64,000 nucleotides of DNA, from NCBI GenBank assembly GCA_002682825.1, contig NOKP01000006.1:1054001-1118000 (forward strand), in the 5' to 3' direction. The position numbers and the translations under genes were made by a program. Below, piece by piece: positions 32,098-43,511 of the stretch (positions are counted from its first letter, which is position 1; each line of letters opens with the position of its first letter). Under the pieces are notes generated by a model. It saw only the letters and a list, made by a program, of their open reading frames with translations, was not told where the DNA came from and ran no database searches. This DNA is from Neonectria sp. B-13 (taxonomy: Eukaryota; Ascomycota; Sordariomycetes; Hypocreales; Nectriaceae).

Positions 32098-34538
32098 ATG
32101 AGGGCACACCTAGCCCGCCATGCTCGACGGGTCCTTATCCAGCAATCCCGCTCCCCGTCTTGCGCACTCTATTCAGCTCCCACCCGACGGAGACAATTAC
32201 CTCGTCCAATCGTCCACGACGTCTCGTATCGAACCTTCTTCGATGGCATGTTTAAGAAGGCACCCAGGGAGGTGCGCCAGCCCGAATTTGAACCCGGATG
32301 GATGAAGATCATGGTCTGGAGGAGTCGAATGCTCGACAACCTGCGTCCACCACCGACAAACGAGCTCATCCATGCGTGGAAAGCCCTTTTTGATGCCAAG
32401 CTTTCAAGCCGGGTACCATTGAACGCCTCCCAGGCCCTCCAATGCCACCGACTTCTTGAATACCTCCTCCAGCAACTCTCCGAATCACCCGCGAATACAC
32501 ACTCGAAACTGGAACACAAGGACCTCAGCAATGCCCTTACCGCCCTTCGAACCCTACGACCTCGCGAGAGGACCCCACAACACCTAGACCTCGCCAAGAG
32601 CATTTACTCGGTTCTCACATCAGGCACTTTAAGCGGCAAGAAGAAGAAGAAGGACAAGGGCCCCGGCACTGCCCTGTGGGCGCAATACATCCACACCATC
32701 TGTCTCTATGGCGGATCGAAAGAAGCTCTTCAAATGCTTCACGAAAACTGGAGTGATGTCGTTGATCTCGCGAAAGACGGCGACAACTTGGTGGTCCCGG
32801 TAGCACAAGGCCTGGCTAGGGAGGGTCACGAGCAGGAGTTGGTAGCGCTGGTCGAACATGCCGAGAAGAATGAGCTTCCCTTCGACAAGGACACACAGAT
32901 GGCGATTGTCTCCTTCTTTGCGGAGAGAGACCGAGTCCCAGAGACAAAGCAGTGGTTCACTAAGCTGCCCGCATCCGGACTACGCACCGCCGAAGTCTAC
33001 CCTCTGGTTGCAACGTTTGCAGTCCGCAACAACGTACAGGAATGGGCTGTGCCCCATTTCCTTGAGCTCGGCGACACGAAGCCCGAAAAGCCCTACTGGG
33101 ACAGCTTACTACATGCCATTCTTGTCATGGGAAAGGGCCTAAAACAAGTGGAAGCCATGATGTCACACATGGCCGACTCAACTGGCCCTGTAACTGCAGA
33201 CACAACCACGATCAACGGCCTTCTCCGCGCCGCGGTAGGCCTAAAGGACCCTATGATGGCAGAGGACATCCTTTCGCTAGCGACAGAAAAGAACCTGAGG
33301 CTTGATGGTGAGACCTATCTCATTCAGATGGGCCTGCGCCTAGAAGCTGGTTACCTACCGGGAGTTCAGGCCGCATACAAGAGTGTCAAGAAACTCGAGC
33401 CTTGGCACTCTGACCCTGATCGGTGGTGGGAGTATTGTCAGTTGCTTAACAGGTATCTGAGTGTACTTTGCGCCCAGGAGAAGCCAGACTTCAACCGTCT
33501 TGGTGAGCTTGTTGAGCTGGCTGAAGAAGACCAAGTGCAACTTGACCCACAAACGCTCGCCTCGCTCTGCGTTAGGTTTCTGGAGAACGAGCAGCACTTT
33601 GATGTGATGGACATCCTATCAGTGCATGCTTTTCAATTCAGCGCTGCCGAGAGGGAGATTGTTCAAGAAGCCTTCGTCAAATTCTGTCTCGACCCTCTGA
33701 CGAGCACTTCCCGTGCATGGACTAGCTACCAGGTGCTCCGACAGTTCTTTCAAGATCTCAACTTTGAACATCGCGTCAGCCTCATCGATGCGTTCTTTAA
33801 CCGAAAGCGCTCGGATATGGCGTCGCATGTGTTTGGACATATGCGCCAGCACAGGAACAGCGACTATCACCCACAACTGGATACCTACATCAGGTTCTTT
33901 GAGGGCTTGGGCCAACATCCTGATACCGAAGCACTGGAGATGGTTTACAATATGTTGAAGATGGATACGACTGTCCAACCAAACACAAGGCTTTACACAT
34001 CTCTAATGCTCGCCCACACTGCTTGTGACCGGCCGCTCCAGGCACTGGATTTCTGGACGGAGATCACATCATCAAGAGAGGGACCCACATATGCCAGTCT
34101 TGAGGCTGTCTTTTGGGCACTCGAACGCAGACCGGGAGGGTCTAAAATGGCTCAGAGGGTCTGGAAAAGGATCGAGAACATGGACGTGGATATTCCTCCG
34201 GCAGTTTACAACGCCTACGTTGGCGCCATGGCCGGGAATGGAGAGGAGCAGGAAGTTCAAAACATCATTTTGAGGATGGGAAAAATTACGGGAGTTGAGC
34301 CGGACGCAATGACGTGAGTTCCAAGAACCCATTCCTAGGCTTGCAAGCACCGCTGACAATAAACAGATTAGGTGTGGCTTACAATGCCCTTCCTGGGCAG
34401 GAACTACAATCCAGGTTCCAGAGCTGGGCGAAAATGCGATACCCCGACATCTGGGCAGAGCTGGATAAAAAGGGAAAGAGAGAGTCGAGAGAATCGACGC
34501 TGTGTAAATTCAAACTGAACCGAGTCTTCAAGGCTTGA
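32098..34538 (+). CDS. cia84: Complex I intermediate-associated protein 84-like PPR protein, mitochondrial
   Basis: A 795-residue protein in two exons, 32098-34313 and 34367-34538; the 53-bp intron has GTGAGT donor and AACAG acceptor. The amino end is a clear mitochondrial presequence, MRAHLARHARRVLIQQSRS. It is followed by RTFFDGMFKKAPREVRQPEFEPG, which matches my memory of the conserved start of ascomycete CIA84, a chaperone for the membrane arm of respiratory complex I. The body is helical with repeat-like segments of about 35 residues (AMMSHMADSTGPVTADTTTINGLLRAAVG, MDTTVQPNTRLYTSLMLAHTACD), consistent with PPR motifs. A generic mitochondrial PPR protein is the alternative. The 3' end is 124 bp from the convergent bS18m gene. 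Confidence 0.75.
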
Positions 34539-34662
34539 GGTGTACCAAAAGATGTTTGTTGTAGACATGTATCTATACATAGAGGTCGAAGCTGTTATAC
34601 ACATGACCAAATAATGACCATGACATCCCCGCAAACGCCAGCAATGCCCAAAGACAGCGGTT

Positions 34663-35384
34663 TTATCGTTGACGGGACGAGAAGAATTGATCGCGCAGCA
34701 TCTCGGGGTGGGCGTGCACGCTGGGGTAGAGTCCCATGCCCTGTACTCGGCGGACCATCTTGGCGATCTTACGCTGGTTGACAGGTCGGAGACGAGTCAC
34801 CTTGGAGTGGTTGATCATTCCAGAGGCAGTGGTGAAGTGCTCAATCAACGAGAAGTTCTACAGGATGCGTTAGCATAAAGCTCTCTGCAATCAATTGGAG
34901 AGGTTCCGTGGAGAACACCAACCTTGTACATGTCCAGAGGGTTAATTCCTAGGGAGTCGACAACATCATTGTTGCGCAACGACCTCTTGCGCCACTTCTG
35001 CATCTCAATGGGACTCAGATCGTGTGGCGAGTACACATCACCAGCCTGCCACCGACGGGGCATCTGCCTCAGGTAGTCGTTGGAATTCTTCTGGCTCTTG
35101 AGGAACTCCATCTGGGCAGTCTTCTCGCGGACATAGGCATCGGATCGAGCCTGGTGGCGGTCGAGCATGCGTGCCGCCGCATCGACGCCGGAACCTCTCC
35201 CTTGGGCGGGTCTGTTGTTGTAGGTGTTGCTGCTGTTGAGGCTGGAGAGGCGGTTGTTGTAAGCGCCGGCGCCGGGAGCGGCTTCGCGGGGAGGGAGGGC
35301 GACGGGGGCGGAGGTGGAGAAGGGGCGGAGGAGGGTCCGCGCGATGGCGGCGCCGGCGGACGGCGCGGGGAGTCGGGGCGGCAT
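34663..35384 (-). CDS. rsm18: Mitochondrial small ribosomal subunit protein bS18m
   Basis: A 218-residue protein in two exons, 35384-34923 and 34857-34663, with a 65-bp intron (GTTGGT donor, TGTAG acceptor). I start at the ATG at 35384 because it opens a typical presequence ending RTLLRPFSTSAPV; the frame stays open further upstream, to an ATG at 35483, but that part looks like leader. The carboxyl half is the S18 fold: DLSPIEMQKWRKR, then after the splice NFSLIEHFTTASGMINHSKVTRLRPVNQRKIAKMVRRVQGMGL, with the basic LRPVNQRKIAK motif that contacts 16S-type rRNA. It acts in the mitochondrial ribosome. The gene is divergent from IMP3, with 314 bp between start codons. Confidence 0.92.
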
Positions 35385-35698
35385 GGCTGGAGGCGAATTG
35401 GGAGGTCGTCTCTTGGGGTCGTAATGTCGTGATGCTGGTGTAGTTGGAGGTTTGGGAGGTTTTTTGAGGTGGGCACGGAACATGCCGGCGGAGCAATTCC
35501 GCGGGTTTGGGGAGCGCCCCACCCAGATTTTATCATTTTCACGTCCCTCCGTCCAACCTCGTCAACGGCGGGATACAATTCAAGACATTTAACCAGCGAC
35601 CAACTGCGACAATTTTCCACTATTAACGGAAGAGAGAGCCTTGTGAAATTCTAGCACTGCGCCAAAGACTCCACGACAAACCGTAAGGGCCCTTCACC
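35385..35698. promoter_or_regulatory. Shared divergent promoter of bS18m and IMP3
   Basis: Only 314 bp separate the two start codons, so the promoters must overlap. No TATA box is visible in either direction, as expected for housekeeping genes. Confidence 0.5.
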
Positions 35699-36313
35699 AT
35701 GGTTCGAAAACTGAAGCATCACGAGCAAAAGCTCTTGCGAAAAACCGACTTTATCACATACAAGGCCGATAATGACCACCGCGACAAGGCCGTCATCCGA
35801 CGGTACATGATCCAGAAGCCTGAGGATTACCACAAGTACAACCGTCTATGCGGAGTATGTTCCTCAAGTCCTTCCTGTCCTTTGAGGACCGTGTATCTAA
35901 CCTGACTTTCTGCGCAGTCTCTCCGACAACTTGCGCACCGCCTCTCCCTTCTTCCTGCCGAGAACCCCACCCGCCGAAAGCACGAGGAACTCCTGCTCAA
36001 CAAGCTCTACGACATGGGCATCGTCTCAACGACGGCCAAGCTCTCCGCCGTGGAGAACAGTGTCACCGTCAGCGCCTTCGCGAGGAGGAGGCTGCCCGTT
36101 CTGATGACCCGGCTGCGCATGGCAGAGACGGTCCAGGCAGCGACCAAAATGATTGAGCAGGGACACGTACGAGTCGGCACGGAGACAGTCACGGATCCCG
36201 CGTACCTCGTGACGAGGGGCATGGAAGACTTTGTTACTTGGACGGTGGGAAGCAAGATCAAGCGCAACATCATGAAGTACCGAGACCAGCTGGACGACTT
36301 CGAGCTGCTATGA
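35699..36313 (+). CDS. imp3: U3 small nucleolar ribonucleoprotein IMP3
   Basis: A 183-residue protein in two exons, 35699-35854 and 35918-36313, with a 63-bp intron (GTATGT to GCGCAG). IMP3 is a nucleolar S4-domain protein of the SSU processome; it helps U3 snoRNA pair with pre-18S rRNA. The amino end [18 protein letters not shown] and [34 protein letters not shown] are conserved in the family. The S4 RNA-binding domain is about residues 109-175, with [42 protein letters not shown]. Length matches yeast Imp3 (183). Confidence 0.97.
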
Positions 36314-37408
36314 GCAGGCTTGGGGAACGGATCGAGAGGCTGCGGCAATGGCTGTTGACAAATACGCATTGGTTTCGAGGAGTTTGCGGCGCAAAGACTA
36401 TTTGGTACGGGTTTCGGACGCAGTTCTGCACCAGCTGCAATTGTGGATCTGGATTTATACAATAGTTCATGGGGCTACTATTGGAGGGCTATTTGCTGTG
36501 GATTATGGCTGGCAGCTTTGTGTTGGAACTCCTAACACCTCTGGCAGACGCTGGCCACCATTGCGACACGTCGACGTCTGATTTGGAAGAACAGCGGGAA
36601 GACGAGTGGACAAGAGCATGGACAAGAGCGAGGACGAGTCGGATATATCGCATCAGCCAACTCGACATTTGCTGCCGGATAAACAACTATGTAGAGCAGC
36701 TTGGCTATCCTTGGTCAACCCACAACTTAGCAACACCAAGATTGACAAGTTGGCATGACACAACGAGAGCCAATTTCCAAATCATCTACCATCCCAATTT
36801 TTGTTTATTTGAAAACTGCAGCTCCTTTTGAATGATCGGACTCTGTTGGGACATAAGAGACTGGTGGTGGGCGATCTCGTACGGAGCTCCCCCGCAAACC
36901 GTAGCGGAGAAAGTTAACCGACCAGAACTCCAACCCATGACGCCTCCGCAACAAACGTGTGGAGGCGCTTGAATGATTCAGCTCCCACGCATGGCAAGTT
37001 TATGCTGGTTCAAGTGGGCTGTCTTTGCTCTACCCCGTCCATTGCCTTATGATATCGCTCATTGGTGAGTATACCGAGTCTAAACCGCAGCCGGGCCCAT
37101 CTGACACGTTCAGTCTTGCCTTGGCAACCAAATTCAAGCTATGTTCTGTTCCTACAAGCTGTCTACCTAGGCTAGCGTTTTCCGAAGTAACAAACGAGTC
37201 AAGGTTACGAATCCCCACAAGACAGAAGTCCGTCTCACAGACCGGGATGTGGTATTAGGTATATAAAGTGCTCGCCTTCTAGCGCATGTAGTTCCTCCAT
37301 GATTATATGTTTTCGGGACTGTACCTCACCCACGCCCCTATCACGTCCCTATCACTCCTTGCATTCACCTAAGAGGCCCGTAGCAAGTCCCAGCTCAACA
37401 ACACAAAC
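36314..37408. other. Spacer between IMP3 and the esterase
   Basis: The IMP3 3' flank and esterase promoter. A TATA box lies at 37260-37268. No further gene is supported. Confidence 0.5.
37260..37268 (+). promoter_or_regulatory. TATA box of the esterase gene
   Basis: TATATAAAG, 149 bp upstream of the ATG at 37409. Confidence 0.6.
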
Positions 37409-38669
37409 ATGGTCGTAGCCAAGGACAAGCCCGAGTACGTCGATCTGGACAACTTCAAGCCGCTCCCCAAATATGGCCACCTCAGCGAGCTCGACCCCGA
37501 GTTCGCCAAGCTCAAGGAGGCAACGGATCAGATGGTAGAGCAAATATGGGAGCCTTCGCTCTCCCTCGAGGCCTTCCGGAAGATGTGGCTGAACGACTCG
37601 CTGCCGCCCGCGGGGTGTCCCGAGGAGGGCGTCGACGTGTTGACGGAGACGCGGAAGATCCCAATGCGCGACGGCGCCGAGGTCGAGGTCAAGGTGTACA
37701 AAGCCAAGGAGAAGAAGCCCAACTCGGCGCTGGTGATGCGGTTCCACGGCGGCGGCTGGGTCGTCGGTGGGCATTGCACGGAGCATTCGGAGAATCTGCT
37801 CATTGCAGGGAGGACGAACTCGGTGGTCGTGAGTGTGGACTATAGGATGTAAGTTACTACCTACTCAAGTGATGCTGGTCGAGACTGACAGCTAAAGGGC
37901 TCCCGAGTTCCGCTTCCCATACTCAGCAAATGACTGCTTAGATGGTCTGAAATGGGTAGATTCCAAGCATTCGTGATCGAGACACAGTGAGACTGACTTT
38001 CAGCAGGCGAAAGAAAACTCTTCCTCTCTAGGCGTTGACGCAGAGAAGATCATCCTTGCCGGAGGAAGTGCCGGCGGTAACTTGGTCAGTCCACTTCATC
38101 ATGCCCGACTAATAACAGCCCAGCTAACATATTATCATAGGCCGCCGTCGCTGCTCTCATGGCTCGTGACGAAGGCATCTCGGGTATCGTCGCACAAGTT
38201 CTCTGCTTCCCCGTGACATGTCACCCCAAATTCGCACCCACGGACAAATACGAACTTGGCAGCTTTCAGCAAAACCACGACGCCAGCGTCGTCACTTCGG
38301 CGCGCTTGGAGTGGTTCCTAGACCATTACATGCCCGAGCCCACACCGGACTGGCGACTGTCGTGTCTACTGGCACCGTCCCTGAAGGACTTGCCTCCTGC
38401 GCGTAAGTTACACCTCTAAAACATGATACAGTTGCCCGTCAGAGATGCTATAAGCTAACCAAAGGCCCATAGTGGTGATGATCGCTGGGTACGATGCCTT
38501 GAGAGACGAGGGCCTTGCATATGCTGAGCGGCTGAAGGATGAAGGCGTGGAGACGGAGTTGCATACGTATCAGGGAATGCCACATTGTTTCTACATGTTC
38601 CCGGCACATTCCAAGGCGCTAGATTACTTTGATCGGGTTGTAAAATATGTTGGGCGGTTCTCTGGTTGA
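37409..38669 (+). CDS. Alpha/beta-hydrolase, hormone-sensitive-lipase-type esterase
   Basis: A hydrolase of about 345 residues in five exons: 37409-37848, 37898-37955, 38004-38084, 38141-38402 and 38473-38669. The oxyanion motif HGGGW is at about 113-117 and the nucleophile elbow GGSAGGN at about 185-191. The acid is likely in GYDALRDEG and the His in GMPHCF, so the triad is complete. These are hallmarks of the alpha/beta-hydrolase-3 (HSL) family, which hydrolyses short acyl esters and lactones. No signal peptide is present, so the enzyme is intracellular. Intron 2 ends in CAGCAG, so the acceptor may be at 38003 or 38006, which changes the protein by one Gln. Fungal relatives are often tied to secondary metabolism, but nothing nearby supports a cluster. 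Confidence 0.9.
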
Positions 38670-39260
38670 GTTTAATCGCAGAGGGCCATGTATGTAACAG
38701 CAACACTAGCAATCTATCACAAAAGATCGGGAGTGGCCTCAATCATTATAGGGAATATCTCACTGACTCGTAAGAAACAACAATGAATCCTCATCCTGGT
38801 CAATTCTTTAGTCTCTTCGGCTGACCCGACCGAGACGTCCCCCGAGCCGGTGTTCCTTCTCATGCTATATACTCACTCACTCACGTCAGCCCTAATTCGG
38901 TTTGCCATTCAAGTATGCCAAAGTACTCGGCCCCCACGCCAAAAACAACACCATGATGCTCGCCTTGAATCTGCCCAAATCGTTGCTCGTTCATGTGTCG
39001 TGCCGTTGGTGTTAGTCGGCGGCTCTCGCCTGGGAGTAAGCCGATCGGCCCCGCTCAAAGCCGAGATCAAACGCGGAGAACTTATATAAACGCCCGGCTG
39101 CAGTCGCCTTTCTCTCTCTTACACCTACGTATACAAAAAGGCCCAGGCCATCCACTGATTTAACTCTCAATATTATTCGCACTTATAGTCCTTCTCCCGT
39201 ACAACAGGAAGGCCCAGGCGACCTAATCCACCAGCAAGCCCGGACGACTCACCGACGAAG
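38670..39260. other. Spacer upstream of the methyltransferase
   Basis: Esterase 3' flank and methyltransferase promoter, with a TATA box at 39083-39090 and a CT-rich leader. Confidence 0.5.
39083..39090 (+). promoter_or_regulatory. TATA box of the methyltransferase gene
   Basis: TATATAAA, 171 bp upstream of the ATG at 39261. Confidence 0.6.
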
Positions 39261-40227
39261 ATGGTCTCCTTCGACACCCTCAAGGACGTATTCGCCCACC
39301 TCATCGATCCCTGGCTTTTTATTCGCATCAGCCTCAGGTTCTGGCCCGGCACAGTTCGCCAGCTGATATCGAGCGCCGACTTCCGCACTCTCCTCTCGCC
39401 CTCGGCCTTCGCTGAAGCCTGGTTCGGCAACTTCTGGGCCTTCGTCGGACCCCAGGTTAAGAGCAGCGCCGAGAAGCGTGTCATTCCCCTGCTCGAGGGC
39501 CGCGTCCATGGTGGTCAGGTCTACGAGGAGGTCGTCGGCGAGCCCATCGAGGGTGTTGTTCTGGAGATCGGTGCAGGGACGGGCATGTGGGCGGATGTGT
39601 TTGCCAAAGTCGGTAAAAGCACTGCGACGGAGGACGGCAGCGAAGAATTAAGACGGCGCAAAGGTGCTGCTGGTCTCAAACGTGTGTACGGCATCGAGCC
39701 AAATCCTCAGTCAGCAGCAACACTACAACGCCGCGTCCAGGAACTTGGCATGGAGGACGTGTATGAGGTGGTGCCCGTGGGCATCGAGGACCTCAATGAT
39801 CCGACAGCGTGGGCCGGCCGCATCGAGCCCGGCAGTGTCGACTGCATCGTTACTATCTTGTGCCTATGCAGTATCCCAGAGCCAGAGAAGAACGTTCGGC
39901 TTCTGTACGACTGCCTCAAGAAGGGCGGTCGGTGGTACGCATACGAGCATGTCCAGGTTGAGCGGGGAGGTTTTTCCTTGTGGCTATATCAACGTCAGTA
40001 TCTACCCCTGTTTACAATATTAACCTGTATCTGGAAACTTACCAATTTTGTAAACAGGATTCATCAATCTCGCTTGGTCCAATGTCATGGGGTCATGCCG
40101 AATCTGCCGAGCCACTGGCAAGACACTGCGAGATGCTGGGCCGTGGGAGAAGATCGATCTTTCACAGCCCCCAGACGAACCGGCTTATCAGATGGTTCCT
40201 CACATTTATGGAACATTGACAAAGTGA
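39261..40227 (+). CDS. METTL7-like SAM-dependent methyltransferase
   Basis: A 300-residue protein in two exons, 39261-39993 and 40058-40227; the 64-bp intron (GTCAGT to ACAG) splits an Arg codon. The class I methyltransferase motif I, VVLEIGAGTGMW, is at about residues 99-110. The motif II region is RVYGIEPNP, motif III-like VDCIVTILCLCSIPEPEKNV is at about 194-213, and LKKGGRWYAYEHV follows. After the splice the frame reads RFINLAWSNVMGSCRICRATG, with CRICRATG placed as in the family's Cys-containing tail. The N-terminal segment (about 10-40) has a hydrophobic membrane-associating character, as in METTL7/TMT1 proteins of the ER and lipid droplets. The substrate is unknown. Confidence 0.87.
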
Positions 40228-40430
40228 CGCCCAAGATCCATGAGAAGTCTGTAGGCCAATTAGCTCTTCTCCCACAGAGTGATTTCAGTTCCACCTTCAG
40301 GTACACACCGTGGATGGGGAGGTGGGTTACTACTCAAGTTCATCCAAAAATGTACCTGGCATGTCATTGCGACTTTGTCTAAATGGTTCTTAATTGAGGG
40401 TATCCCAGCCAACAACGCCGTTGTGTTCCA

Positions 40431-43400
40431 TCAAAGCTCATCGTCATCGTCGTCATCTGACAGGAAGATGGAGGTCATTTTGCTCGATCCCTCGACTTTG
40501 ACCATCTTCTTGTCGAGTTCTTTCACATCCATAGCAGATTCTGTCTTCAGACGCATTGTGCTTTTTGTGTCCTCGCTCTTGACCTTTTCCTCCTTGACCT
40601 GCTCCTCCTTGACCTTTTCCTCCTTGAGCCATTTGTCGTCAGTCTCGTCCTTGGCCTTGATTTCAACCTTACCCTTGACCTCCTCTTGGCCATCCTCCTT
40701 GACGAGTTCTTCGCTGGCCATCTTAACCTCTCTTCTCTTATAAAAGGTATCCAGGCAGTTTCTCCTCGCCTCCTGCGTCCAATTCTCTACCACGAGCGCA
40801 AACTCGGTTGCGTTAACAAACCCAAACTCCCGCGCCATTTCACAAAACTGGCGGAGTCTGACTTCTTCTGGGGGGTTGTAGCTATAGTGCAGTCCGTCCC
40901 CCCCTGATGCATCTTGACTGTTTGCAAACAAGGCGTTCTGTCCCTCAACGTCTCCCTCGGAGTAAGAAGTCATTGCCGCACGCCGTGAGAGCTGCTCTTC
41001 GACCTTTGAAGACCCAACAACCTCCGAGTTATCGTGAGTGTACTCAACCCCGGCAGAGGTCAGAATGGCTTGGATGGCATCACTCTTAGGTACTTGTGGG
41101 CTTTTCGACTCCAACGGCTGTTTCTGGTTCTCAGCCGTCAATACTGCTGCCAACTGGCTCATTCCACCATCTTCGCCATCTCCTTCTTGTTTCTTGGCTA
41201 TTACGGCAATCTCGTCATCCTTGGCAGCCTTTTCCATGTTGACATCAACAAGATTCACCCCAGCTTTGGCTTCGGCAATGTTGGTCTTGTTGACGATCTC
41301 TTGGAGCAACCCTGTATCATTGCGGTAGGTGAAGATGTTGCTGAGGCCGAAAATCTCGCCCTTTCTCTCAGTGTCCTGCTGGACACCTCTGAAGTATCGC
41401 CGCTCAGACGAGGCTGTATAACCAATATTTGCTTGCTGCTGTTTGTAAATCTGGCGTGCGTAGACAATTTCCTCAACTGTCCCCAGTGAAATTAGTCGAA
41501 AGACCTCGACGTCTCGTGTTTGGCCGATTCGGTAGGCTCGATCCTGCGCTTGAAGGTCGTATGAGGGGTTCCAATGAGGATCAATGATTACGACTTTGTT
41601 CGCAGATGTGATGTTGAGACCTACACCACCAGCTTTGGTCGAGATGAGAAAAACGAACTGCGTCGAGTCGGAGTTGAACGTATCAACAACCTCCTGGCGC
41701 TGGTCGTAACTCAATGATCCATCGAGGTAACTGACAGTATAACTCGTGTTGGTGAAAAGGTGCTGCAGAATTCGGAGTAGCCGCACGCTGTGCGAGAAGA
41801 CCAGCACCTTATCTCCATTACTGTGCCAAAACTTGAGAAGCTTCTTCAGAACCGTCCATTTACCACAGAACTCTGGGTTGACCAGGTTATTGATCTGATC
41901 CCGATTATCGTAGAGTATTTTCCACGCATCCGGCACGCAGGTCCGCAGCGTTCTAAGCTCGGAAGTATGCTTGTCGTCCATATCGGTTGTCTGAGGTATC
42001 AGAAGGGTTAGATGGTTCGCAAGTTTCTGCATCACCATCATGCTGGGAAATACAATGTTCTGCCATCGTTTCCCATCAGGAAGGAATTGACCACAGCACC
42101 AACCTTTCTTCTTGCCACCACAGCATGGTTCGGAGATAGTGCGTAGAATCTCAATTTCCTTGCTAGCGAGGAAATTCTCGTAGGCATCGCGTTGAAGGTC
42201 GGTGAGCGGGCAAAAGACCACTCGGTCAGTCTTCTTGGGTAATTGATGCGCTATGAGCGACTTCATCCGTCGGAGAAAGCAACGAGGAAGGAGATTTTCA
42301 ACCAGCTTTTTCGCTGTCTGTCTGGCAAGACTAAGCTGAGCAAATGTCGCATCATGAGACTGGCCAACAGCCAACGGTTTCGAGACAGTTTGCGACCACT
42401 CTGCACGAGTCCCAAATTGTCCTGGATTTGTCCAATCCAAAAGTGTCCAAAGCTCTTCATACTTGTTTTGAATAGCCGTGCCCGTGAGACCGATGCGACA
42501 AAGAGCGTTGACTTCGTTCAATGCCTTGGTAGTCTCCGAAGATCGATCTTTGAGTCGATGGCATTCATCGGCAATCACGGCATCCCACTGGACCATGTTG
42601 ATGGAGCTTCGACTGTTTTTGTAGGTATCATATGTGGTGATCATGATTTCCAATCGACCAGCTCGAGCTGCGCCGAGGGCATCGTCCTTGTTGACGCCGT
42701 GGAAAAGATCAACGTGCCACCAGCCCCATCGATTCAGCTCATTCTTCCAATTCATGATCAGGGATCCAGGGCAAACAACCAGGACTCTTGGGTACCATCG
42801 GTCGTTGTATTGACGCACGTGTCTCATGCGCTTCCCATCTCGCTCATCGCCGGTCTTGCCAAAGGCCGCTGTTAGGAACGCAGCGACCTGGACTGTCTTT
42901 CCGAGACCCATGTCGTCGCCCAAAATGGCGCCTTCTTGGTACACGAACTTCCGATGAAGGAACGCAACGCCGGCGACTTGGTAGTCTCGCAGATACTGGG
43001 CAATGGATGCTGGGATGAGACCAGCTGATTGACGGAGTTCAATGTCCTTGTACGGTCTCGAAGGCTTCACACCGCTACGGTCGTCGAATCGTGGGCGTTC
43101 CTCAAGGTCTCCCAGTCTTCCAGTTTCCTCAAAGTGTATTCCAGAGTAGTCCGGAGGTAACATGAGAGCGGCGTCATGGTGAAGTTTCCTATTGGCGTCG
43201 AACTGGTGCCTCCTTTCTTGGAGATACTCCGGTATCCCCGCAAGCTCGAGATCATCCTCAGGGTCGCTTTTGTCTTCAATACCCATGTCCTTCGTCTTTC
43301 TTAATCTAGGCTTTCGCTTCCCTCTGCGCTTCTTTGGTTTCATAGGCAGATCGTCGTCATCGTCAGTCAACACGACTTTTTCGGAAAAGTCGTTGTCGTG

Positions 43401-43511
43401 CTTTCTCTTGTGTGCACTTCTTCCGGCGACTGCCTCAAAGTCCTCACCGGACTCCAAGGCCGTGGCTTCATCATCGATAATCTCGATAACCTCTTTGGCT
43501 CTGGATGCCAT
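40431..43511 (-). CDS. SNF2-family DNA-dependent ATPase, ERCC6L2-like
   Basis: A 1026-residue intronless protein. The acidic, basic-patched amino end (about 1-100) contains a likely nuclear signal, KPKKRRGKRK. The SNF2 ATPase core follows: Walker A GDDMGLGKT at about 198-206, DECH at 315-318, GLTGTAIQN at about 341-349. The second lobe has KVLVFSHSVRLLRILQ, STKAGGVGLNIT and QAQDRAYRIGQT (about 655-666). The GDD form of motif I, the sequence KKTDRVVFCPLTDLQ, and a cysteine cluster CC-GGKKKGW-CC at about 463-473 resemble ERCC6L2 rather than Rad26/CSB, as far as I recall that family. The tail has KEEKVKEEQVKEEKV repeats and an acidic DDDDDDEL end. A role in DNA repair at transcription or end-joining sites is inferred. 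Confidence 0.88.
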   Translation of the reverse strand: MASRAKEVIEIIDDEATALESGEDFEAVAGRSAHKRKHDNDFSEKVVLTDDDDDLPMKPKKRRGKRKPRLRKTKDMGIEDKSDPEDDLELAGIPEYLQERRHQFDANRKLHHDAALMLPPDYSGIHFEETGRLGDLEERPRFDDRSGVKPSRPYKDIELRQSAGLIPASIAQYLRDYQVAGVAFLHRKFVYQEGAILGDDMGLGKTVQVAAFLTAAFGKTGDERDGKRMRHVRQYNDRWYPRVLVVCPGSLIMNWKNELNRWGWWHVDLFHGVNKDDALGAARAGRLEIMITTYDTYKNSRSSINMVQWDAVIADECHRLKDRSSETTKALNEVNALCRIGLTGTAIQNKYEELWTLLDWTNPGQFGTRAEWSQTVSKPLAVGQSHDATFAQLSLARQTAKKLVENLLPRCFLRRMKSLIAHQLPKKTDRVVFCPLTDLQRDAYENFLASKEIEILRTISEPCCGGKKKGWCCGQFLPDGKRWQNIVFPSMMVMQKLANHLTLLIPQTTDMDDKHTSELRTLRTCVPDAWKILYDNRDQINNLVNPEFCGKWTVLKKLLKFWHSNGDKVLVFSHSVRLLRILQHLFTNTSYTVSYLDGSLSYDQRQEVVDTFNSDSTQFVFLISTKAGGVGLNITSANKVVIIDPHWNPSYDLQAQDRAYRIGQTRDVEVFRLISLGTVEEIVYARQIYKQQQANIGYTASSERRYFRGVQQDTERKGEIFGLSNIFTYRNDTGLLQEIVNKTNIAEAKAGVNLVDVNMEKAAKDDEIAVIAKKQEGDGEDGGMSQLAAVLTAENQKQPLESKSPQVPKSDAIQAILTSAGVEYTHDNSEVVGSSKVEEQLSRRAAMTSYSEGDVEGQNALFANSQDASGGDGLHYSYNPPEEVRLRQFCEMAREFGFVNATEFALVVENWTQEARRNCLDTFYKRREVKMASEELVKEDGQEEVKGKVEIKAKDETDDKWLKEEKVKEEQVKEEKVKSEDTKSTMRLKTESAMDVKELDKKMVKVEGSSKMTSIFLSDDDDDDEL

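Noticed and set aside
35385..35522. Amino extension of bS18m
   Set aside because: The frame is open, but the ATG at 35384 starts a typical mitochondrial presequence; the upstream part is probably 5' leader.
37409..40227. Esterase plus methyltransferase as a secondary-metabolite cluster
   Set aside because: No backbone synthase, P450, transporter or cluster regulator is adjacent, and the flanking genes are housekeeping genes.
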